Assembly (NCBI GenBank): GCA_037974335.1
Contig: CM075760.1
Span: 13,536,345-13,600,344 of the forward strand
Source of the DNA: Prionace glauca
Lineage: Eukaryota > Chordata > Chondrichthyes > Carcharhiniformes > Carcharhinidae
Length of the DNA: 64,000 bases
Direction of reading: 5' to 3'
In this document: positions 41,590-52,410 of the stretch, piece by piece
How the letters are laid out: the number at the start of each line of letters is the position of its first letter
How positions within the stretch are numbered: the stretch's first letter is position 1
Notes under the pieces: generated by a model
Database searches by the model: none
The model's input: the letters and a program-made list of their open reading frames with translations, nothing else
What the model was told of the DNA's origin: nothing
Translations under genes and position numbers: made by a program

Positions 41590-43440
41590 ACAGATTAAGT
41601 GAGTGTGAGTGAGAGAATGTGAGTGTGTGAGGGTGAGTGATTAGATGAGTCAGAGTGGATGAGTGATGTGTGAAGGAAGGTGGGTAAGTGAGGGTGAGTG
41701 AGTGAAGTTCTTTGAGTGAGGGTGAGTGATTGAGGGTGAGGAAGTGTGGGTGAGGGTGAGAGAGCATGAGTAATTGAGGGTGTGTGTGAGAGGGTAGGTG
41801 AGTGAAGGTGGCTGAATGTGAGTGAAGGTGGCTGGATGAGTGTAGGTAAGCAAGATTGAAATAATAAGGGAGAGTGAGTGAGGATGTGTGAAGGTTCGTG
41901 GAGATGGGTGAGTGGAAGTGAGTGAGATTGAGTGAATGAGGGTGTGAATGTAACTGTGTATGTAAGGGTTGAGAGTGAATGAGTCAGGGTGTGTTATTGA
42001 GGGTGGTGTGTGAGGGAAAATGAATGTGGATGGGTGGGAGAGTGAGGGTGATTGAGTGAAGGTGTTTGATGAGGATGAGTGATTGAGGATTTGTGAGTTA
42101 GGTTGCGTGATGTTGAGTGATGATGAGTATGTGAGCTTGTGTGAGTGAAGGTAGGTGTGTGAGTTTGGGTCAGTTTGAATGGGTGAGGTGGCATAAGTGA
42201 GAGAGAGACAGAGAGAGGGTCATTGAGTTGAGTCTGTGGGGGTGAGTGAGTGAGTGTGAGAGAATGGGGTGAATGAGTGAGGGTGAGTGAGACTGAGTGA
42301 GACTGGGTGAGTGAGAACGGATTAGTTAGATGAGTGAATCAAGGTGAGTATGAATGTTGGTGACTGACTGAGGGTCTAAGTCAGTGAGTGAGGTTTAGTG
42401 AGTGAGGCTGAGTGAGTGATGGTGTATGACTGTGGGTGGCTGAGTGACAGTGAGTTAATGAGGGCGCGTGAGGGTGAGTGCGTGAGGGTGAGTGAGTGAA
42501 TGTGGGTGCGTGACTGAGGGTGTGAGAGTGAGTGAATGTGAGTGAGTCAGAGAGGGTGTGAGAATGAGTGAGTCAGGGTGAGTGATTGAGGTTGAACGAG
42601 TGAAGTTGAATGAGTGTTTGTGGGTGAGTGAGGATGGACGAGAGTGAGTGAGCAAATATGAGTGAGTGATTGTGAGTGAGTGAGGGTGTGAGGATGAGTG
42701 AATCAGGGCGTGTGTTTGCGTGAATGAATGAGCTTGAATGAGGGTGTGTGAGTGCTTGTGGGCGAGTGAGTGAGAATGGATGAGAGTGAGTGAGTGAGTA
42801 TGAGTGAGTGATTGTGAGTGAGTGAGTGTGAGTGACTCAGGGTGAATCAGGATCCGTGAGTTTCTGAGGTTGAGTGCGTGAGGGCGAGTGCGTGAGGGTG
42901 GATGAGGGGGGATGAGTGAGTGGGGATGAGTGAGTGGGGATGAGTGAGTGGGGATGAGTGAGTGGAGGTGAGTGAGTGGGGGTGAGTGAGAGGGGGTGAG
43001 TGAGAGGGGGTGAGTGAGAGGGGGTGAGTGAGAGGAGGTGAGGGTGTGAGGGAGTGTGTGTGAGGGAGTGAGTGTGAGGGAGTGTGTGTGAGGGTGGATG
43101 AGTGAGCAAGGGTGAGTGAGTGAGCATGAGTGAGTAAGCGTGAATGAGGGTGAGTGAGTGAGGGTGAGTGATTGGGGATGAGTGATTGTGGTTGAGTGTG
43201 TGAGGGTGAGTGAGTGAGGGTGAGTGAGAGAGAGTGTGTCAGTGAGGGAAGGTGGGTAAGTGAGGGTGAGTGAGTGAAGTTATTTGTGTGAGGGTGAGTG
43301 AGTGAGGGTGAGTGAGAGAGAGTGTGTCAGTGAGGGAAGGTGGGTAAGTGAGGGTGAGTGAGTGAAGTTATTTGAGTGAGGATGAGAGATTGAGGGTGAG
43401 TGAGTCAGTGTGGGTGAGGGTGAGAGAGTCAGTGAGCCAC
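41590..43440. repeat. GTGAGTGAGG-type low-complexity array
   Basis: Degenerate repeats of GTGAGTGAGGGTGAGTG over 1.85 kb. A longer duplicated block (GTGTGTCAGTGAGGGAAGGT plus GGGTAAGTGAGGG) occurs at about 43,232 and 43,322. Confidence 0.9.
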
Positions 43441-44019
43441 CTCCTCCTCTCCCTCTCCATTGATCTTTCCCCGACTCTCTCCATTGATCAGCTTTCAGTA
43501 ACAGGGCTGTGTAAAGTCAGGAATCAGTGTAGATCACCGGGCAGCTGCTTTAATGTCGGGGCCTTTCTTTCAGAAACACGGATCAGTGAACAAATAGACA
43601 GACTGAGGGAGCTGGAAGGGAAGCTTCCAGCAAAACTAGGGTCACACAGGAATCAAACAGCAAGTTTACACCAGTATTGGGGAGCCAGGCGGACTTAGTC
43701 TCAGCCAGATCCCTTCTTATTGATTGTGTCTTTGTGTCTTTGTGTAACACATGGAAATCCCTACTTCTGACCTCATGTTGGATGGAATGTGTCATTGATG
43801 AAGCAATAGAAGATTGTTGGTCCCAGAACAGTCCCCTGCCGAACTCCTGCAGTGATTTCTCAGCTTAGATGTTTGACCTTCAACAACCATCACCATCTTG
43901 TTTTGTGCTAAATATGACTCCAAACAGAGAAGAATTTCCAGCTGAAACTTATTCACATGAGTTTTACTCGGGCTCCTCGATCCCACCCTCATTCAAATGT
44001 TACCGGGGGAGGGGGGAGG
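43441..44019. other. Unique stretch upstream of the SINE
   Basis: No exon could be supported. There is a 100-codon plus-strand frame ending at 43698, but it begins inside the repeat. Confidence 0.35.
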
Positions 44020-44325
44020 GGGTGGCCGAGGCGGCACAGTGATTAACGCTGCTGCCTCACAGTTCAATTCCCGATATGAGTCATTGTGTATGGAGTTAGT
44101 AAGTTCACCCCGTGTCTGCTTGGGTTTCCTTCGGATGCTCCTGTTTCCTCCCACAGTCCAAAGACGTTTGGGTTCAGGGGACTGGCCGTGTGAATAGGTT
44201 CAGGAGGTCTAGTTAGAGTAAACACATGTGGTTATGGGGATAGGGATTCCTGTTGATGCAGACTCGATGGGCTGAATGGCCTCCTTCTGTACTGTAGGAT
44301 CTCGTGATTCTATTCTACGATGTAA
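44020..44325 (+). mobile_element. tRNA-derived SINE with a CR1-like tail
   Basis: It has an A-box-like head GGCGGCACAGTGATTAACGC and B-box-like CAGTTCAATTCC, then a body with CCTCCCACAGTCCAAAGACG and GATGGGCTGAATGGCCTCC, ending GATTCTATTCTACGATG. This is a well-known shark SINE layout. Confidence 0.85.
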
Positions 44326-44339
44326 ATGACAGTCTCTCT

Positions 44340-45190
44340 GACGTATGTGAGGTGGAAAGTGTGTGAGGTGTGTTTGGGTGTGTGTTTGATAGAGAGAGAG
44401 GGTGAATGTGTGTGTGAAGGTGCCTGTGTGTGACAGACTGTGTTTGCACATGTGTGAGACAGTGGGCTGCGTTTGCAAGAGGGGGCAGTGTGCCTACTAG
44501 AAAGCAAACATACTGTTCATGTGTGTGTGGGATTGTGTGTGAGTGAGAAAGATGTGTGCAATGTGCGTGGGTGATAGAAGCAAAGTGTGTGTTTGTGTGT
44601 GTGTGTGTGTGTGTGACAGAGAATGTTTGCGTGACACTGTGCTTGTGAGAGAGACTGTGTCTGTGTGTAAGTTAGAGTGTGTGCATAGGTCTATGTGTGT
44701 GAGAGAGTGTGAGAGAGTTAGTGTGTGACAGCAAGAATGTACAGGTGTGAGATAGTCTGTGCAACAGAGATAGAAATATCTGTGTGTGTGAGAGAGAGAG
44801 ATGCGTGTGCAAGAGGAATTGTGAGAGAGTGTGTGTGAATAAATGTGAGACAACTTGAGCGTGTGTGACAGACTTTGGGAGAGTGAGTGCGTGTGTGAGG
44901 GCGTGAGACTACGCTTATGTGTGTGTATGTGTCTGCGTGTAAGAGAGAATGTGTGTGGAGATGTGTGCGTGTGAGTGTTTTTGTATATGAGAGATGAGAG
45001 ACTGATTGAGAGAGAGAGAGTGTGTCTGGATTTGTATTTGAGACAGAGTATGTAGACCGTGAGAGAAAGAGAATGTGTGTGAGATATCGTATGAGAGAGA
45101 AAGTAAGTGTGCGTGTGTATGTGTGAGAGAATATGAGCGTCTCTCTGTGTGTATTTATGTGTGTGAGAGTGTGTGATGTGTGTAAGTCTC
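44340..45190. repeat. GTGTGTGAGAGAG low-complexity region
   Basis: Mixed (TG)n and (AG)n with a short pure TG run at about 44,585-44,615. No coding signal. Confidence 0.8.
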
Positions 45191-46250
45191 TATCTGGCTG
45201 ATTCAGTCTGAAAAAGCACCCTCACTCCACACATACTCACCCACTCGCACAGTAAGTGGGAGTGACAAGCGAGCACAACACGGACTGTGGGGCACGGGTT
45301 GGAAAAACATTTAAATATTTCACAAGTCAGTCACAATTAAATAATTTCCTCTTTCCTCAATGAGAGAAACTTGTAAATCCTCACGCAATCTGACACAATC
45401 CAGGGCAAAGATTACCCGGCCCCTCATTCACCCTATTCACTCTCTCCATCACGAACAGGCAGTGTCAGCACTGTGTGCATTATATACAACATGCACTGCA
45501 GCAATTCACCAAGGCTCCATAGATTACACTGTCCAAACCCGCTGCCTTTACATCCTAACAGGACAAGGGCAGCAGCCACATCTGAAACACTATAACCTGT
45601 AAACTCCCCTGTAAAACACACACCATCCTGACCTGAAACAATTTCTCAATTCATTCATAATCGCTGGGTCAAAATCCTGGAACTCCCTGCCTAACAGCAG
45701 GGCGGATGCCTGCAGCATATGGACTGCAGTTGTTCAAGGATGCTTCATATCAATACTTTGTGAAGGAACAATTAGATTAAAAATTCTGGCCGAGCAAATG
45801 TCTCTAAAATGCCTTTAGAAGATTAAAAATAATATGCAAGTGAATGTGACCCTTCAACTGTCAAACTAAACAGTTCAGGGGCTGCTGTATTACGGAGCAC
45901 AATATAGTAAATCTCACTTTGTATTTGTTCATCGAACATTCCCAAGGCCGGTACATCACTGCTTAAAAATCACCCAATTCTCCCTCTAAAGTCTGATGTT
46001 TCTGCTTCTCTGATAGACACAATATGCTTCAGGGACTTAATTTCTGAGACACCGAGTCAAACAGTCACATTTCCCACAGATACAAGTGCATTGAAGAAAT
46101 AAATCAAATTTCACTTCCTGCAGGACAGGAGAAGGAATCAAAAGATTTATAACCAGTCAGGGAGATTCCTGGTCCCAACACAGTGACCACACGCCCAGAA
46201 ACAGAACAGACACAAACAATTCAACAGTCGAGTTCCCAGCAGAAAGATCT
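45191..46250. other. Intergenic sequence with an old LINE fragment
   Basis: About 45665-45760 (AAAATCCTGGAACTCCCTGC, ATGGACTGCAGTTGTTCAAG) resembles the 3' region of a common shark LINE. Nothing else is recognised. Confidence 0.45.
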
Positions 46251-46470
46251 GTTCAATCTGTCAATTTCAAACTGTTGGGTTCTCATTGATCAATAGTCAA
46301 GTTACAACAGAAAATCAATAACCTATTTCAAATTAAATGGGTATTCAGAACTCCTCTCGACTTTTAATTATTTCTCTCTGCCTGCATCACTTCGCGAAAA
46401 TTGTGTAAAAATGTAATTTCGCTGAAAATGAGCAAAAATAACAGATTCAGGACAGTTCAATGTCCCTATC
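46251..46470. repeat. Ancient direct duplicate of 47810-48050, copy 1
   Basis: The two stretches share the order CTGTCAA(T/A)TT, ATTGATCAA(T/A)(A/G)GTCAA(G/A)TTACAACAG, ATTTCAAATTAA and ATAACAGATTCAGG with many substitutions. Confidence 0.6.
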
Positions 46471-46765
46471 AGAGATACAGTGACACAGTAATAGTTCAAT
46501 GTCCCTATCAGAGATACAGTGACACAGTAACAGTTCAATGTCCCTAACAGAGATACAGTGACATAGTAACAGTTCAATGTCCCTATCAGAGATACAGTGA
46601 CACAGTAATAGTTCAATGTCCCTATCAGAGATACAGTGACACAGTAACAGTTCAATGTCCCTATCAGAGATACAGTGACACAGTAACAGTTCAATATCCC
46701 TATCAGAGATACAGTGACACAGTAATAGTTCAATGTCCCTAACAGAGATACAGTGACACACTAAG
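46451..46765. repeat. 39-bp minisatellite, about eight copies
   Basis: The unit is CAGTTCAATGTCCCTATCAG followed by AGATACAGTGACACAGTAA. A single diverged copy is present at about 48,025-48,060 in the old direct duplicate. Confidence 0.9.
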
Positions 46766-49404
46766 AATTAAACAAACCGGGAAATATTTACATTGAAAAT
46801 CGTTACCTGATTGGATCTAATTTCTTAATTAAATGTAATCAACAAAATTATCAAGGCAAAGCAACTTATCGAGCCGAGCAGTTGAGTAAAGAAATGTTTT
46901 GTTTTTGAATTCATTTTGATACAATTAAATATTCTCTGAGACTGATGATATTTTGCACGCTAGTGCAATATTCAAGGTCTTTTGTTTTAAATTAATCAGC
47001 GTTAATATTACATTTTAAGTTATTGTTAATTGTCAGTTAGTTCTCCTGTCAGCTGATTTGTTCTCTGTAATAAAATGAGTTTTCAATCATTCAAAACGTG
47101 CTTCTGTCCCCAACATTGTTAAATAATTAGGTTACAATTAAATCTCAATGTTAAACTATAATTTCAAATTACTGAATGGAAACATTCAAACATCTGTCAT
47201 TCATTTACTTAAATCTAATCACATTGTAATATTTTACTTTTTCACTTTTACTACAAATATCTTATTACAACGAACAAACGTGTTAAAAATGCAGATTTCT
47301 GAGTTTGACCAGACTGTAACGGCCTGGCCGTTTGAAATCAATAATACTGCTTCCTAGATTTAATAATTTAGGCCACCCATATAACAACTTCATTACTGAA
47401 CACATTGTTTAATTAAAGAAGACCTGAATTAAACAGTGCAAACACAGAGACGATAATTGATTCAAATCCTCTGTAACGCTAAAAACACGATGCAGAATAT
47501 AAGTCTCAACATTTTCTTCATTATAATATTTAATAAGAATTAAACATAAGCTTCAGTTAGTATGAATTCTTCCATTCTGTCATTTATTCTGTGTTTGACA
47601 TTAATGGGAGACATGATGTTATTAAGTGCTGAGCTAATATTATTTTTATAGTATTTATAATATCATATTATTTTTATATAATCTTTTTGAATTTCAAGCA
47701 TTTAAATTGTCAGTCGGTAGCCAGTTTCTGTTGACACTTTACTACAATTCAAAGACAATCATTTGAACAATTTTACTTGAGTGTCAGCGAATTTCATCTG
47801 TCAGAAAACTGTGTTCAGTCTGTCAAATTTTTATAAACTGTTTGATTCTAATTGATCAAAGGTCAAATTACAACAGTGAAAAAATCAACAAACATTTCAA
47901 ATTAACCTGATGTTCATTTTAAAACTCCCTTTGCCTTTTAACTATTTCTCCCTGACTGTCTCAAATCACAAAAACTGGGCAATTATTTTTCTGAAAATGA
48001 GGACTTCGAATATAACAGATTCAGGGCAGTGTAATGTCCCTAACAGAGGTACAGTGAATTGTAATTCATGTTTTATTTTAATATGTAACCATTAGTTAAC
48101 ATGAATAAAATGCCCTAACATATATTTATTTTATTTTCCGAAACTTTTCTGCTTTATCCCTAGAAGAATATTCAAAGGCAATTTTATTTTCATTTCGCCA
48201 GAACTGCTCAGTTTCACTGAGCGTAAACAATGTAAAAACAATTGAGCAACACTAAACAATTTCACAAATTTTGAGATGCGAAAAGTAATTAATTATCTCG
48301 GTATCTAATTTAAAAAAATACTTAGAACGGATAATCTGGTTCCAATTGCATAGAAAAAAATTAATAATCGGATACAAAAATTTCCAAAAAGGAAATTATT
48401 CTGCAAAACTCGTATTCCAGTAAATGTGAACTTAATCTGGGATGTACCGATTAATGCAAAGTGTCTTGTTCAACTGAGCACGGCTGTGAAAACAGCAGGT
48501 TATCATTGAAATAGCTTCTGGAATTGTCACAAAATATTTCCAGTCTGGAAAATGTTAATTGTGTGAAATACACAACAGAACTATTAAAGGGGATTATTGC
48601 TAAATTATTAATATAAAATAATCTGTGGTGAATATGGAGTTAAATTACCGATTAATAACTCTTTGATTTACATTAATTTTACTATTAAACTTGTTCATGG
48701 AAAGTTTGTGATTGCAGTAAAGACTTAGTGTCCGAATGAGCGTTGTAAGTCATGACTCACTTGAATTTGTAAGCGTTATTTAAAATTTATAAAAATGCTG
48801 TAATATCTTTTAGGTGTTCTTTCCCCCCAGCCTGCTTGTTTTCTCCCTACATGGATTTTCAAACTCAAAGATTGTTTCTGTTCAACCAGAAAACATCTAA
48901 ACTCTCAACGGCACAGTTATACACTATTTAAACAACACAGAAATAATGCCACAAAGCCAAACCATAGCACAAATTTTAAACATTCACAGTGACTGCACCA
49001 TAGAATCTCCTCAGCAGAAACACAACAAAACACATCAATGAGGGAATGAATCCGCTTCACAGAAAAACAGATCAATTATCCATTCAACAGAATCAAATGT
49101 AACATTGCAAAATAAATCTCAATATCGAATCTAGCAAACCAGCTCTTAACCAATTATTAAACTAAACAGAAATCTAGAATAATAGCAATAGCATTGCGAG
49201 GAGGTAGAATTTGTCCAACAAATTAGCATTGAAACTTTATCACATCTTATTCATATTGGGTCATATTTCAAACATATTTAAACATTTGGATGGTAAAAGT
49301 TCCAGCCATCAAATGCCACCGAGATTAAACATTGCAGATATCCCAAAATCTGAATGCAGTGACAAACTATGTTCTGAACGAGCGGCTTAAGCCGTTATGA
49401 CTAA
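46766..49404. other. AT-rich stretch, no gene seen
   Basis: Long, very AT-rich sequence with no convincing frame. 47810-48050 is the second copy of the old direct duplication. A J-C intron enhancer or matrix attachment region might be looked for here, but I could not identify one. Confidence 0.4.
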
Positions 49405-49547
49405 ATGACTCTATCTCTCTCTCTCTCTCTGTATCTCTCTCTCTCTCTGTATCTCTCTCTCTGTATCTGTCTCTCTCTCTCTCTCTCTCTATCTCCCTCT
49501 CTCTCTCTGTATCTCTCTCTCTCTCTGTATCTGTCTCTCTCTCTCTA

Positions 49548-49579
<32 letters not shown>

Positions 49580-50318
49580 TGTATCTGTCTGTCTCTCTCT
49601 CTCTGTATCTGTCTCTCTCTCTCTGTATCTCTCTCTCTCTCTCTCTGTATCTCTCTCTCTCTCTATCTCTCTCTCTCTCTGTTTCTGTCTCTCTCTCTCT
49701 CTGTATCTCTCTCTCTGTATCTCTCTCTCTCTGTATCTGTCTCTCTCTCTGTGTCTCTCTCTCTCTCTGTATCTCTCTCTCTCTCTCTCTGTATCTCTCT
49801 CTCTCTCTCTCTCTCTGTATCTCTCTCTCTCTCACTCTGTATCTCTCTCTCTCTGTATCTGTCTCTCTCTCTCTCTATCTCCCTCTCTCTCCCTCTCTCT
49901 CTCTGTATCTGTATCTCTCTCTCTCTGTATCTCTCTCTCTCTCTGTCTCTCTCTCTCTCTCTGTATCTGTCTCTCTCTCTCTCTGTATCTGTCTCTCTCT
50001 CTGTATCTGTCTCTCTCTCTCTATCTGTATCTCTCTCTCACTGTATCTGTCTCTCTCTCTGTATCTCTTTCTCTCTGTATCTCTCTCTCTATGTGTATCT
50101 GTCTCTCTCTCTCTCTCTTTTTCTCTCTCTCTCTCTGTATCTCTCTCTCTGTATCTGTCTCTCTCTCTCTCTGTATCTGTCTGCCTCTCTATCTCTGTCT
50201 CTCTTTGTATCTGTCTGTCTCTCTCTGTAGATATCACTCTCTCTCTGTATCTCTCTCTCTCTATCTCTCTCTCTTTGTATCTGTCTCTCGCTCTCTGTGT
50301 CTCTCTCTCTCTCCCAGC
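49405..50318. repeat. CTCTCTCTGTATCT microsatellite array
   Basis: About 0.9 kb of (CT)n broken at regular intervals by GTAT. Frames on both strands are artefacts. Confidence 0.95.
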
Positions 50319-50558
50319 TCCCAGTGCTGGTGATGTGGAGCTGGGATGGGGGGGGGGAGGGAGAGAGCCTTGGAATAAACCATTTACCTGGTGCTCACTA
50401 ACCCCCACACACACACAACCCCCCCACACACTCAGAGACAGGCTGGTGTTAGACTGGGCCATACCTGGAGGAGGTGTGTCCAGGTGAGGTGTAGGAGATG
50501 TGGTTGGATGGGGTTTGATTGGGGAGGTGTGGACAGTTTGTGTGGGACTCAGTGAGGT

Positions 50559-50798
50559 TATAAAAAGGCTGGGGATCCATTGTTCTGTCTCTGTCTCCAT
50601 GTGGCTGGGTAAGTATCAGGTAAGCTGTGTCTGTGTGAGTGAGTCAGTGTGTGTGCAGCATGGAGTACCAGCTCTGAGATTTTAATCCCCCCTCCCCTTT
50701 ACCCAGCACAAAGCCCCTGGCCCAGGATCTGTCTCCCCCACCATGGGAGAGGGGATGGAAGGAGTTGGAGAGATCACCGAGGGAAAAGATGTGCGATG
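50559..50798 (+). other. Candidate TATA promoter with two small exons, unassigned
   Basis: TATAAAAAG at 50559-50567 is followed, 40 bp on, by ATG (50599) and two possible donors: CTGG|GTAAGTAT (50609) or TCAG|GTAAGC (50620). A pyrimidine tract and acceptor TTTACCCAG precede 50707-50798, which ends GATG|GTGAGTATG. With the second donor the reading is MWLGKYQ then HKAPGPGSVSPTMGEGMEGV and GEITEGKDVRW; with the first it is MWLA then QSPWPRICLP. Both frames are open. I do not recognise the protein. Downstream is only satellite, so if real, the gene continues beyond or is broken. Confidence 0.3.
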
Positions 50799-50824
50799 GT
50801 GAGTATGAACCTCTTCACTTTGTG

Positions 50825-51755
50825 TCTTTCTCTCTCCCTCTCTCAATCTTTCTCTCCCTCTCTCAATCTTTCTATCTCTCAATCTATCTTTCTCCCTCTC
50901 TCTCAATCTTTATTTCTCTCTCTCAATCTTTATTTCTCTCTCTCAATCTTTATTTCTCTCTCTCAATCTTTATTTCTCTCTCTCTCAATCTTTATTTCTC
51001 TCTCTCAATCTTTATTTCTCTCTCTCAATCTTTATTTCTCTCTCTCAATCTTTATTTCTCTCTCTCTCAATCTATCTTTCTCTCTCAATCTTTATTTCTC
51101 TCTCTCAATCTATCTATCTCTCTGAATCTTTATTTCTCTCTCTCAATCTTTATTTTTCTCTCTCAATCTTTATTTTTCTCTCTAAATCTTTATTTTTCTC
51201 TCTCAATCTTTATTTCTCTCTCTCAATCTTTATTTCTCTCTCTATCTTTCTCTCTCTCTCAATCTTTCTCTCTCTCTCAATCTTTATTTCTCTCTCTCAA
51301 TCTTTATTTCTCTCTCTCAATGTTTATTTCTCTCTCTCAATCTTTATTTCTCTCTCTCAATCTTTATTTTTCTCTCTCAATCTTTATTTCTCTCTCTCAA
51401 TCTTTATTTCTCTCTCTCAATCTTTATTTCTCTCTCTCAATCTTTATTTCTCTCTCTCAATCTTTATTTCTCTCTCTCAATCTTTATTTTTCTCTCTAAA
51501 TCTTTATTTTTCTCTCTCAATCTTTATTTCTCTCTCTCAATCTTTATTTCTCTCTCAATCTTTATTTCTCTCTCTATCTTTCTCTCTCTCTCAATCTTTC
51601 TCTCTCTCTCAATCTTTATTTCTCTCTCTCAATCTTTATTTCTCTCTCTCAATCTTTATTTCTCTCTCTCAATCTTTATTTCTCTCTCTCAATCTTTATT
51701 TTTCTCTCTCAATCTTTATTTCACTCTCTCAATCTTTATTTTTCTCTCTCAATCT
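50825..51755. repeat. 20-bp minisatellite TTTATTTCTCTCTCTCAATC
   Basis: About 45 copies, with variants TTTATTTTTCTCTCTCAATC and TTTCTCTCTCTCAATC. No coding content. Confidence 0.95.
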
Positions 51756-52410
51756 TCCCTCTGTCTTTTTTTCCCTCTCTGTCTTTTTTTCCCTCTCTGT
51801 CTTTTCTTCCCTCTGTCTTTTTTTCCCTCTCTGTCTTTTTTTCCCTCTGTCTTTTTTTCCCTCTCTGTCTTTTTTTCCCTCTCTGTCCTTTTTTTCCCTC
51901 TCTGTCCTTTTTTTCCCTCTCTGTCCTTTTTTCCCTCTCTGTCTTTTTTTCCCTCTGTCTTTTTTTCCCTCTGTCTTTTTTTCCCTCTGTCTTTTTTTCC
52001 CTCTGTCTTTTTGCCCTCTCTGTCTTTTTTCCCTCTCTGTCTTTTTTTCCCTCCCTGTCTTTTTTTCCCTGTCTTTTTTTCCCTCTCTGTCTTTTTTTCC
52101 CTCTCTGTCTTTTTTTCCCTCTCTGTCCTTTTTTTCCCTCTCTGTCCTTTTTTTCCCTCTCTGTCTTTTTTTCCCTCTCTGTCTTTTTTTCCCTCTCTGT
52201 CTTTTTTTCCCTCTGTCTTTTTTCCCTCTGTCTTTTTTCCCTCTGTCTTTTTTCCCTCTGTCTTTTTTCCCTCTCTGTCTTTTTTTCCCTCTCTGTCCTT
52301 TTTTTCCCTCTCTGTCCTTTTTTCCCTCTCTGTCCTTTTTTCCCTCTCTGTCCTTTTTTCACTCTCTGTCCTTTTTTTCCCTCTCTGTCCTTTTTTTCCC
52401 TCTGTCCTTT
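51756..52410. repeat. 18-bp minisatellite CCCTCTCTGTCTTTTTTT
   Basis: About 38 copies; variants are CCCTCTGTC and CTGTCCTTTTTTT. It joins the previous array without a gap. Confidence 0.95.

Noticed and set aside
40801-41612. Frames of 100-190 codons on both strands upstream of CH1
   Set aside because: Low-complexity repeats of a 20-bp unit; no conserved domain and open on both strands at once.
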